Position numbers and translations under genes: made by a program
Shown: piece after piece, positions 1-11,721 of the stretch
Layout of the letters: the number at the start of each line of letters is the position of its first letter
Numbering within the stretch: the stretch's first letter is position 1
Assembly: GCA_950295325.1 (NCBI GenBank)
Contig: OX485809.1
Location: 808,001-868,000, forward strand
Length of the DNA stretch: 60,000 nucleotides
Direction of reading: 5' to 3'
From: Polytrichum commune
Taxonomy: Eukaryota; Streptophyta; Polytrichopsida; Polytrichales; Polytrichaceae
Notes under the pieces: generated by a model
Seen by the model: the letters and a program-made list of their open reading frames with translations, nothing else
Told to the model about the DNA's origin: nothing
The model's database searches: none

Positions 1-2860
1 ACACAACCATGGCTTTAGATTTGTGGCATATATCCAGTGTGGATGAAGGTGTTGTAGTATAAACAAATCCCCTGCAAGTTGAGGGTCACCACATTCCAAC
101 TACACCTTAGTAGACTAATTCAGCACCTCTGATGTCATCTCCATGACCAGTTCATCTAAAAACAATTATTTTGAGATTATTTCCTACTTTGTTGTGATTA
201 CACCTTCCTAGTGGATGAGTTTATGTATACATCACAACTCCTCGGCAACACAACCACCCAAATCTACAACTATGGCACAATTATAGTTGACCCCTAAACT
301 TATACTCAACCAATATTACACTAAAAATTAGTGTCAATTACTAGTTCAAACCACACAATGCTATATTATTTATCGCATATCTCATTTCTACACAACACAT
401 GTCAAAGTGCTTGTTTGAACATTATAGAATAGTAACAACTTACATGATAAAAAAAATACATCTATAGTACAAAGATACAACAATGTGTGACTCCAACTAG
501 TAAGTGACATTAAATATAATATTAGTGTACTTCTATGTATACATCCAATGGATTGTGTATTTAAGGGATGAGGCATGGCCCAATAGTTGTAGGTTGTTAT
601 TTCAATGTTTGGAGGTTGCGTGCTCGAAATCCAAAAGGGAACAACAATGAAGGGTTTGTTAGTAACTCCACTATTTGTTGGCAAAAGCTTTACAAGCCGA
701 CCACACACCAAAAGTAGCGGTCAAAATGTTCTTGGGTAAATCAAATATGCGAAGTCCACCACCGACCACGATACTTACATTCCAATGGGGATGAACTAGG
801 ATCTCAATACCCTAATGGTCCCTTGTTTGAACATTTGCTTCTACCAATTTGATGTGGTCTAAGTCACACTCCACTAGTGCAATGGAACTAGTTGCATTCC
901 ACTAAGAAATAGTATAAATTCAGGACCGGTTCATTTCTACGAGGATCCCGCTAGACCACTTTCATATGTCATTTGAAATCATCAAAGGTAGACGTGTGCA
1001 CTTTTCTACATCATCTAAGTGAGTGTTTTTTTACATGCACCCATTTCTCATGGCATAGGAAACATGAATTAGTGTGATGTGATTAGCAATTATGTTACAT
1101 CGTGCCTGGGTAGCCAATACCTCATAATCTTTAGAACTCATATGAATGTCATGTGTATTATTAAAATGAGGATTATTGTGTTCATTCAATGGTCATGTAG
1201 GTCTCCTCAATTACGTTGATTATTAAGTTTGGGATGGTTAGCATATTTTGAGCACGTAGTCCAATCATTTCTAAACACGTGCCTTTGTGGTGTCCATTCT
1301 TAGAACTACACTCAAGCATACACCACTCGATCATACGTGTCTATGTTAGTGTTATGTTGGATTTAGACACGTCTACTTTACATATGATTTTCAACTCGAT
1401 TCATTACTTTTGATTTGTGTTGACACTCATGATGAATGCAGTTCTAGTGAAGTTCATTGTGAATGCGACTTGTTTTGAATTGTTTTCACCCTAACATTAT
1501 TCAAACCTTGCTAGTAGTAATGTGAGATTGGGAATTATTGTGGAATAATGCTTGATAGATCCTCTCAACACCGCATTTAATGTATGAGAGATCGGTAAAT
1601 GAGTGTAGTTGTCCTTTGAACTTCATACATCAACCATGCCCTTCCAATTTCTTCTTTGGCCATTGCAACAAACATGCCTCATTGCTTTTCAACCAACCCT
1701 AAGCAAATTGGGCCACCAATACCAATTAATTTTTTTCCTTTTAATGTTGAACATGTAATACCAAGTCCCCGTTCGGGGACAATGACATGTGTTTAAAGGG
1801 CTCGTATATGAAGTGTGGGGGTGTAAGGCTATTTGGGTTGGGGGACATAGGTTTCATAAGCCTAACCTATAATTGCAAGCCCTGACAAACTCCACCAAAA
1901 TAGAGAACTCTAAGGGAATGCTTAATATTGTTATGCTCCAAAAACAATGGAGGGGGGGGGGGGGGATGGGGAGACAATGATCTAAATGGCATGATTCCAA
2001 ATTTGACACTTGATACATTGAATTTAAATTGTAAGTCCTTTAATCCTTAAAGAATTGGAGTGTGTTTACATGGGAATTGTAACAATTTATACAAATCCCC
2101 AACAAATACTGAAACAATATTTATGTGGTTAGTAATATTGGTTTTTTATTTCAAATAAATTAAAATAAATCACACCTTGTTCATGAAAGAAAGTGAAAAT
2201 AAAGTCATGTGTTATAACAATGATTAACCACGAATTGAAATGGCTCAAGAGGTGGATTTCCACTAACATCTCACGTTTTCTATTGGGGAACATCAAGGGG
2301 AAAGATTTAAATAAATGATTAATTAAAGCATCACTTTGGGCCTATGTATACGAATATCCATTCATTGAGTCTATAGTGTGTTTCTAATCACTTGTATGTG
2401 GTTGTTGACATTTGCATAGTGTGTATGTATTATTTTGTAGTTGGAGGATGGGTTTGTGAAGGAATTGAAAGTATGGAAAGGGCTTGGGCAAAAATATTAA
2501 GTGGAATATGCATGTCTTGAAACCGCTTACATACATTGAGAAACGATGTCTTTTACTTTGGACAAAAGTCATTCTTGTGTGTTTTCTAGTGGAACAAGTG
2601 CATTCACAAAGTCGAGTGTTATAGGCAAAGTCTATGGTAGAGGCATTGCAATCAAATGAACACCATACATGTAACTTATTACTTTCTTTACCCATACATA
2701 ATAAATAGTTTTTATTATACTATCATAAATAAAATATTTGTTTGTTTGTTAGGTACTTTATTCGAGAGCTAGTGCCATCTAATGCAATCTTTGTTAGTAC
2801 CCTTTGAAGCAGTTTCGACTTGTAGATTGACAAATCTTCATACCTTTTGTATTTTCACAA
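1..2860. other. gene-free AT-rich stretch
   Basis: No open frame here looks like a real protein; frames are short and low-complexity. A run of about 14 G lies near 1952-1965. Short pieces near 310-335 and 515-535 carry the ACTAAAAATTAGTGT / ATTAGTGTAC type of motif that marks an inverted-repeat family found elsewhere in the window. I see no RNA gene or clear mobile-element boundary. Confidence 0.6.
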
Positions 2861-2878
2861 CAAATCAACTTAATTTTT

Positions 2879-5063
2879 TTGAAAATTTTAATACATCGAA
2901 GCAGTATCCTTGGTTTCTGGAGAGTTCCCTTATATGTTCATACATCAAATGAAAATAATATTAGAAGGCATGCTTGTCCAATAGACTTGCCAAAGGATAC
3001 TTATGATATACTAAACAATGAGAAGGAGGTGGCCAAAAAACGTGAGAAGCCATATGTGAAAGGTACTTGGAAACCCTAAACCCTAAATCCAAAGAGGTTG
3101 CATGTCAACCTATAGTTGTTGCACCCAAGTTTAGTCAACCAACACCCTCCCCTGATCCTTCAACACCCACTCCTTCTCCCTCTTCGCAAAATGTATCCAT
3201 AGTTCCTTCTATATACGTGCTTTGAGTTTCGTGCTCTCAGTAGGTGCCGAAATCCATTATGATTGGTGCCTCACCTTTAGGTTCACTTTGTTTGGTGTTA
3301 TTGGAAAGAACTTCTATAGCTGCAATGATGGATAATGATGTTGATGATAATCCACTAAAAATGAAAATATTTGAGTTTGTAAAGCATGTGAATTATTTGT
3401 GTTTTCAATTATATTTAATGTTTTCAATTTATGTCAACTTGACTGTTATTGATTTTTATTTTTCAACTATGTATTGTTTAGGTGGGCTTTGGACGGAAGA
3501 GGAAGATGTCTTTGGAAGCTTGTACAGTCAGAGGGTTTGACTTGATTGTTGTAGATGTTTAGAGGGTCTACTTGTGCCTAATGTTTCCTATCCACCCAAT
3601 AGCATCCATTTTTTTGGAACATTCGCAAGAGTAACAACATCAAGGCGTTATTTGAATTTGCTTTTGCATATCTCACTGATGATGGCGCTTTGCTACTCTT
3701 TGTCCCTTAGAAAAATGACGTTAGGGACGATATAGAAAAGCATGTGGCTTCTTGTGATTTTTGTATTGCAAAATGATTGGTAGGATTTTAGTGAATTGAC
3801 ATTTTGCTCTCTAATTGACCTCGTGGTTGACTATACATTCTTAACTCTATAAACATTTTATATGTTACTTTCTCCTTTTTATTTTATGTCCAATTTTATT
3901 TTGTCTTCAATCGCTTAATACTAATTTTACGATTCACAAACTCACCATTTCCTTATTATGTTGTACGTCTGTTCAAATCTCAAGTCAAACTTTATTACTC
4001 AAAATAACGGTGCAAAGTTTGAGTTGGATGTCAATGCACTGGATGTATACTTCAATCTTACATCCGTGATCACGCAACTTATGAACAAGATAGTGCCATC
4101 GAAAGGTGCTAGAGAAAAGGACTTTGAATCAATGCAAATTTCGATCAAGGCTTTGATAACTCCTTCATATGTTGTCCTTGATGCCTACACATCTACATGA
4201 TGGTTTATGACATATTTTCAAAATGTGCAATGGTTTTCTATGTGGAATTTTTAATGGTTTGTGCAAATTAATTGACTTAAAGCATGTTCCACTGGTACGT
4301 GCATCATGCATGGTTGCAAATGCAGTGGTTGCCATCTAGTCGCATACGAGGAGGACTTGGCATTGTTTGATGCCATTTTGTCTCTTTTGCGTGATCTAGT
4401 GTCAATTCTAATGTAAGAGCATCCAAGCCACAAATTGTTGATGTCGATTTCACTAAGGGCTTACAAACAAGGTTGTGAGGAAAAGTCGATTGAGTATGTA
4501 AGTTTTACAATTTAATCATATTTCTACCAACTTGTATCTATTCATTTCCGTTCGCAATCTAACAACAATAAATTGGTTTTTGCAAATTTTGTTTTTGTTT
4601 TTTTTCTAAAAAAACATTAATTATCCTTCGCATAAGGGTTTGCCAATATACGTGCACAATATGGCTCAGGTGATGGCAATAACATCGATGTTGACTCCTC
4701 ATGTAGGTCCACTTGAATTGCTCATAACCCTTATGTAGACAACGAGGTGGTAGAGTGCTTTGATCTTGATGATTAGGTTGCACTAGTTTACAAACATTTA
4801 GATAGGTGTCAATCCCATCCACTAAATCTTTGTATAGGTTGGATATTTTGTGGTTGGAAGTGTGACACTTTTTGAATTATAATTTTCATTTTAAATTACT
4901 CCAAATTGTAGACTTGGATTGTGTGAAAAAATTTCACGTTATTCCTAAAACATTTGGGACATTTTGTGTACAACGTTCTCAATACTTGGCATCTGATCAT
5001 AATCGTATGTTGATTCCTACATCACTCAAGAACTCTATTCCAAACTCTTGTGCCACATTCTAG
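2879..5063 (+). pseudogene. decayed DNA-methyltransferase-like coding relic
   Basis: Short plus-strand segments, broken by stops and frame changes, line up in the order expected of a DNA adenine/N4-cytosine-type methyltransferase. At 3666-3710 a frame reads AYLTDDGALLLFVP, like the strand after the catalytic DPPY motif; upstream near 3588 is the weak match SYPPN. At 4151-4200 a frame ends PSYVVLDAYTST, resembling the SAM-binding VLDPFxGxG motif. At 4312-4410, in another frame, CSGCHLVAYEEDLALFDA resembles the following strand (GRxxVGIE in relatives). The order, catalytic motif before SAM motif, fits a permuted class. Flanking frames at 2879-3079 and 4872-5063 may be other parts of the same decayed protein but carry no motif I recognise. 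Stops make it non-functional. The methyltransferase reading is inference from weak motifs; an unrelated decayed transposon protein is possible. Confidence 0.4.
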
Positions 5064-7640
5064 TTGTTGAATTTTAGAGAATAGTTGGGCATTACTTAAA
5101 CAATTGCAATATGATAAAACTCCCATTCATATTATTCTGACATAAAGGCAACGGCCATGTGGATTTGGTCACCTTGGGGTTGCATAAGTTGGTCGGTGGG
5201 TGCCATGGTGTAATGTGTGCGAAGGTCCGGGGTCAAAACCTCGTGAGATCCCTTAGTAAGCTAGTGTAGTAGGAAATTGTTATCCCTTAACTAAGTCTAA
5301 ATGGCGGCATTCGCCAACTATTTTCGCAATCTCCAAGTTATGTTGGGGGTTAATTTGAAAAAGAAAAAGAAATATAACTATCTTTGCTAAATCACCTCAG
5401 ATATAGGGTACTAGTGGTTGTATTTCCAAATATTTTTCCTGCCTCGTTGCTCACATGTTACCGCTCACTGCTCACATGATAGCACTCCCTTTTTGCATCA
5501 TAGAGTATGTGTACAAAAAGCTATGAATTTGGAGAAGCCAATGCGCAAACACATCTAGATTTCCCTCCATAAGCGATTTGAGTACATCTATGTTATAAAT
5601 ATGGTTTATTGTTGTATTAAGATTGATGTGCAATGGTAATTAGTGTAGCCTTCACGATTTGTTATGTAACAACAAATGTCTAGTGCTATCTTCTCAGGTT
5701 GCTACCTAAGGATTGCAAGATCATTTACGTGGTTGATAATGATTATACTGGTTGCACTTCATCACAATGTATATCTAGTGTGGTTGGAATTCTCAGAGAA
5801 AAAAAGAGATGACCATGATGTTTCTTTTGGCATAAAATACGGTGTTGCTTCATCTTTAAGTTAGTCTTATTTGTAATATAATTTTATAATGAACATCATG
5901 AGGATTAGAGGGAATTTGAGGATTATTGCGTGCTTTCAAAGGTGATCGCCTTTATCGAGCATGGACACACTAGCCCACACCCAATCTCCTCCCAGGGCAG
6001 GCCCCTATGTTCCTACAAGGTTGCTTGTAAATGCCCACTTCAGGTGGCTACTCCCACTATGATTGGGTGGACATAGTGGTAGAATGCACCATAAAGGTCA
6101 CCAATTCGAACATCATTATAGACTTAGGTGGCCTTACCTCCCTTTTAACCTTAGAGTTTCCATGGGATCCATGTTAGGGCCTTTGGTTTAGATCGCTCGT
6201 GTTGGAACTCTCACATTGTCCTTGCACCTTATCCACATGATGTCCAACTTACCTTCGCTCTAATTTGTTGTTTCATTATCAAGATTGACAAGGTACTAGA
6301 TAAGATTCCACATGAGATTCTTTAAGATGACAACTCAACATGGTAACAACAACTTGAAGTGGCATAAAACCAAGTTTGGTGTTTGACTTTAGGTCAAATG
6401 TTGCAAAAGGTTTCCTTCCATACCCAAGGTGGAAAGTGGACCAACAACATGTATTTCATTAAAATTGGACATATTTTCAAATTTTGGGCTTTCTAGTTGT
6501 TTCCATTTTATGGGTAGATTTGTCAATGCACTTATGATATACCTAAGTTTTGTGGGAGATCTGTGAATCCTTAGTAAATACTTGAATATTATGCTACTTT
6601 GATATGATGGAATATTCAAATATATAGATTCCGATGTTAAATCTACATAAATAAATGACGAATAATGAAAATATAGACAACAAAACTGCTATAATATTAT
6701 CATAACCAACTATACATATTATATGGGAGGATCTTACCATACAATCTTATCGTGAGATCCTATGATAGATTTCAGCATGTTAAAATTATGGACTTGGACT
6801 AAGTACAATTTTACTTGAATATCGTATCAATTCTCTAGGCAATTCTAGACGGGGCGGAAGCATTTCAATACTCTTAACGTATATGTGCTTATTTCAACTA
6901 CTTGTCTTAATTGGGCACCTATTATTGAGTGTTGTGTGGATGGTTGTAGATCTAGGATGTAAAATCATAAAGACACATGCTTAAAAGAGATTGGACTACA
7001 TGTGCCAAATTTGTTTATCATTATACACTCAATAACTGACATTAATTATGGGAAAGTAGTTGATTCCTTGTGGCTTTATGTCAATGGATTCTTGATGATG
7101 CATAACAATTAAAGATTAGCTACAATCATTATGGGAATAATCATGGCTCCTTCATATACATTTGTGGACACATGGAATCTCAACTTTGCAATTCCGAGTG
7201 GTTTAAGATAACAAACAACACGAAATACTGATAAGGCCCACCTAAATGCTACACTCCAATTTAGTTCCACTCCGATCTATTGGTTTAGTTTGGAACAAGA
7301 CTCTCGGTTTCATTGACATCTTTATCCCATAACTTTGACCCTCGATGAACATGTGGATGAGTGTTTTTGAACTCCGTTTTCCATGGTCAAATCCACGGTT
7401 CCTTGACCATAAATATCCGTACTATGTAGATTTTCCACATAGACAACAAGCACCCATGATAGTATGAACCAACAATGTCTTGCATAACATTACCCAATCG
7501 ATGAGTTGAGTTCAACTGCCCTCACTTTAGATTTAATCCGAAGTACTGGGATTCCAAAATCAAGAGTCTTTTATTCTCAAATCTATTGTTGGACCCACGA
7601 ACATAACTCATTAGTTGAGTAATGTTTTATGCTAGATTGA
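5064..7640. other. gene-free AT-rich stretch
   Basis: Only short unrecognised frames on either strand. I see no RNA gene, tandem repeat or inverted-repeat element with clear ends. Confidence 0.5.
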
Positions 7641-7649
7641 AGTGCATAT

Positions 7650-8240
7650 ATGGAGATTGATGTTTTGGTTCCCTTTTATGTTTTCCTTGATACATTACAA
7701 TACAATAAAATATTGCCAATTGTCAATTTATTGGTTGGACAAATGCTCATATTGTGTTTACTAATCCCTTCTTATTTCGTGTTGAAACCAAACAAACGGA
7801 ACTTAAGAATTTACATGGGAATTCGGTGACAACCAAGTGTGGTCACACACAAGTGGCAAGAAAATTAACTATAGTGGTGTTTGGCTCGAGATCATGTGGT
7901 GTTGTGGAAGGCTTCTTTGCCAAGGTGGAGAACTCGGGGGGTTCACTCCCTCTTATATTTTGCATACACATACGTTTGGGACCTATTTATTGGGGAGGTA
8001 TTTACCTTGCAGAAAATATTATAAGGTGATGGTATTTTACATGTAAAAAGCCTGAAAATATTATATGTGATGGTATTTTACATGTAAACATGTTTCATTA
8101 TTTTTAAATCCCCTATTTTACATGTACATTTTTTTCCAAAATTTATCTACAATGAATATATTGGACCCTATTTTTTATTGCACGTTGTTCTACGATTTTT
8201 GCCAGTGAACCCCCCAAGGTGAAGAATGGACCCAACTTTT
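7650..8240. repeat. dispersed repeat, copy 1
   Basis: This stretch shares several blocks in the same order with 10530-10830. They include a 'gttttggttcc ... gatacattacaata' block at 7665-7700 (10540-10580 in the second copy), a 'gtgttgtggaaggcttc' block at 7898-7915 (10743-10758), and 'ggacccaacttttgg' at 8228-8242 (10785-10800). The copies have drifted and their ends are not clear. No coding capacity is recognised. Confidence 0.5.
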
Positions 8241-8699
8241 GGCAAATGTGCAAGTTTGAGAAAAACACACACGAATACACTTGATCCACTCTACTCTATC
8301 AATTTGTTTTGGATGAGTTATTAGTTTCACTAGCATATTTAGCTCATAACTTCGTCCTTCAATAGAGTTATTCGTAAAGTCTCTCATAGAGGGATGAAAC
8401 TATGGGTTTGATTTTTCTTTGAGAAAAAATTCTATTAAGAGCCCATTAACACATTGTGTAGTAAGTTTTTTGCTATGACTTAAAAACAACAAACCCGGGG
8501 AACAAGGTCTCCAGGAAGACTGAGCTAGTGTCTATAAGGGTTAATGTCACATTGGATTAAGGTTCACAATAACATTTTAGGGTAATTTTCCTTCTTGACT
8601 CTCTTTCCTCTTAATTTATCCCATCCTTTCTCTTCTTTATTAGTTCTTATGTGATGATTCGGTAGTGAGTGTTGTCTGTCCTATCTTTCAGGTGGGTAC

Positions 8700-10190
8700 T
8701 ATCACTCTAAGGTTCGACCTATTTCCGTCGTGATTAATTTTGGTCTATAGTCTCATGAATTTCGTAACATTGGTCTATTGTCTTTGAGTATCCGGTCCAT
8801 AGTCATCCAATGGATTTTCATCCTATTGGGGTTAGTATCATTTGATTTCCATAAAACAACATCACAAGATCTTCAATTCAAACTCAAATTATCTCATTCC
8901 GTACAATGAATTAGTTGATTGTTTTATTCGCATTAATCTTCATTTAAGAACTTATCTCAATCATGAACCATTTTCCATTCCAATTTGGCTTGCAATCTCT
9001 GCACATTCCAAGATAGAATAACAACACAAGACTATATTCCACGTTAGCTCTGAGCTTTAGGTATCAAAGTATTATTCCATCCAATCAACTATGTGATCTC
9101 AGTCACTTCTACTTCAACTCATTATCTTAACATTGCAATGTCATCTCACATGCTCAGTAATAATGACCACTTTCTCTCTCAGCCTGCATTCCTATCATAT
9201 CAAGGTTAACCTATCTGCATCCTCATCATTCAACAACACTCTTGCCCACATTGAACCTAATTGATGAGTCTGTCCTCACTTTTCCAAAGCATTGTGCATC
9301 CCTGCGTGTTTCCTTCTCTGTCTCTTCCACTTTCCTTTCTCGCTTATCGCTAACCCTCATTGTCCTGACTATAGTCTTTCGCGGCTCTCTACACTCACGC
9401 TAAGGTTCAACTCTGCGACATTATCTCTCTCTCTCTCTGTGCATATATTTTGATCGTGCTTGGTTTTCGATAACGCTAATTAATGTCGTCTCTCCGCATT
9501 ACTCTCAGTCCTTGCCTCTTCTGTAGTGCTCTGATTGACTATAGTCCTATCGCTCTTACAACATCGTATTCTTCCTTTCATTGCTTATTTCATCTTCGCT
9601 TTGTTTCCTCATACTTTTGTTATTTTCGTATATTCCTTCCTCGATGTGTCTCCTCACATTCCAAGATACTTTCACTCCTGCTTTCTCTATCACATTACTT
9701 CCCTCTTCACACAATCAATTACTTAATTTCCATCAACCACACTGCGACTTCCATCTCTCGCTTACATTCTCACTCTCTTACTCGCTTCAATCATTTCATG
9801 CACATCCTGACATTGTTTTCATACCCTTGTATACTCCGCAACATAACTTAATTACTTTCAAATTGATTACAGTATCCAAACTTCACTCTATCACAGAGTT
9901 GAAGCAAAGTTGTTCACTCGGCATTTGGCTGATTCCTACATATTTCTCGCTTCTCAGCGACTACTCTAGACTATAGCCTGAATACACTCTTTGATAATGG
10001 CCTGCCTTCTTTCTTGGTCGATAGTCTCTTATCGTCTTCCTCCCTCAGGCGGTTACAACTTCTTCCCGAGGTCTTTTGGTTTCTAAAACGACTGTAAAAG
10101 TCCTTTCGTCTGACTATAGTCCGATTTTAACATCCATCTATCCAAAAACTTGGTTCAAAAAGCCTACATTCAGACTATAGCCAAAAAATC
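8700..10190. repeat. pyrimidine-rich block with recurrent GACTATAGYC
   Basis: The plus strand is strongly C/T-rich. The palindrome GACTATAGTC recurs exactly at 9367, 9537 and 10112; one-base variants GACTATAGCC lie at 9969 and 10173, and GGTCTATAGTC at 8742. Looser forms occur near 8772, 8801 and 10018. Open frames at 9483-9976 are low-complexity Ser/Leu/Phe/His translations of the tract, not a credible protein. Confidence 0.5.
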
Positions 10191-10529
10191 CGCTCTACAC
10201 ATTGTGCATTGGAACCTATTTTGAAAGTTGGGTGAATTTTTTGGGACCTTTTCTTTCCACCTCTCAAACATTGAGAAAATTTTAGGATTTAAAACAAGGT
10301 AATCGCATGGGATGCGTTGTCCCAAGTCATGGATTGGCCTATGCAAAGCTAGCTTGGGTCCACCCATCCTAGTAGGACAAGTTGGGAAGCCAATTTCAAT
10401 TGCATGACACCACTCTTTGTGTGTGGTTATCTAAGTATTTGAAAACTTGGGTGACTTTGTGTTAACTCTTGTAAACTCGAGGTTTGGGACCAAACACGGT
10501 TCATATGCTTTACTTAACAAATAACTTTT

Positions 10530-10830
10530 GTCAATGTTATGTTGGGGTTTTGGTTCCATTTCCTCGATACATTACAATATCAAAAACATTACACCACACA
10601 ACAATCAATCAAATGAGAACAGCTCAAGTTATGCGTACTAGCCCTCTGTTGTTTTGTGTAGGGATTGAAAGGGGATTTAAAAAATCCACGCGGGATTCTA
10701 CATGCCACATCGACGTGGCAACAACAAGTGGCAGACCATGTAGTGTTGTGGAAGGCTTCCCTAAAATGCCAGGGTGGCGAGTGGACCCAACTTTTGGGCA
10801 ACGGACATGGCGGGACACATAGAATACCCA
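10530..10830. repeat. dispersed repeat, copy 2
   Basis: Second, diverged copy of the 7650-8240 sequence, sharing three blocks in the same order. Frames open on both strands across it are not conserved in the first copy, so they are not credited as genes. Confidence 0.45.
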
Positions 10831-11141
10831 AAGACACTCAACATAGACTGAGCGGGCTGGGCAGACAAAAACGTTACACTTGGGCAACAAGCATACAATT
10901 CGAGGATGCTACGGATAGGGAGGCAGTAGGGAGGCATGCAGAAGGGCTAGGCACATGGATTGGGCTTCCGTAACCTGGGAGGTCCTTGAACGACTTGGGC
11001 TAAAACAATAAGAAGTAAAATTGAACGCGACAATAAATAATTTTCGGTCAAAACATTTTATTTACCGCTAAGTAAAACGCATAAAACATATTTATTGGGT
11101 TAGGGTAAAATGTAATATGCGTTTTTACTACATTATGCAGC

Positions 11142-11721
11142 TTGCGCGGTGGCTTGCCTTGGATGTGGTGTGGAGCTGTTTGCCTGGCTGCCCTGCCTGC
11201 CCAGCGGCTTAAAAAAAAAAAGGAAAAAAAAGAGAGAAAAAAAAGCTGTGGGGCAGCAAAGCAGGGCACAAGACTCGACTCACGCGAAGCTGCGCGGGCA
11301 GCTGGGTCGAGAAAGTTTCTCGTCCAGCTAGCTTTGGTCAGGTTAAGCTTAACCCGTGGTCAGAGAAGGGTAACTAGGGTTAGAGCGTCTTCCTGCTAGC
11401 GTGGCAAGTTGTCTGTGATTTCGCCATAGCCACGACGCTCGGCAGGGACGCTCTTCGCTCGGCTCACGCTCTCGCTGTGCAGCAAGCTGTTGTTCCCGGT
11501 GGCGACCCCATGGCCGTGCGCGCTCTGCGATGAGCTCTCCAACGGTGTGCGGGGCGACGCACGAGGTGGAGTAGACAGGGAGCTTGGGGCGGGGAAGGCA
11601 AGGGAGGTTGTCTATTGGACATTGCTGGAGCGGAGTAGGGTTTTGTGGATTCCAAGCTGGTGCGAGTTTTCTCTTGGGGCGTATCTATGGGGGTGAGTTG
11701 GAAAACTCGCCTCGGGCCTAG
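11142..11721 (+). promoter_or_regulatory. GC-rich leader, probable ethylene receptor 5' exon
   Basis: Base composition changes abruptly to GC- and CpG-rich here, between AT-rich flanks, as at many plant transcription starts. It contains a purine tract at 11210-11245. A consensus donor (ctag|gtgagc) at 11722 could splice to the acceptor (attgcag) ending at 13644, just upstream of the receptor ATG. Arabidopsis ETR1 also has an intron in its 5' leader, so a non-coding first exon ending at 11721 is a reasonable inference. The transcription start cannot be placed and I did not identify a TATA box. Confidence 0.4.

Noticed and set aside
388-711. 107-codon open frame on the minus strand
   Set aside because: AT-rich, no start context, no domain, and no neighbouring exon-like signals.
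9483-9976. Overlapping open frames of 122 and 131 codons
   Set aside because: Low-complexity Ser/Leu/Phe/His sequence from a pyrimidine-rich tract; no domain, no splice context.
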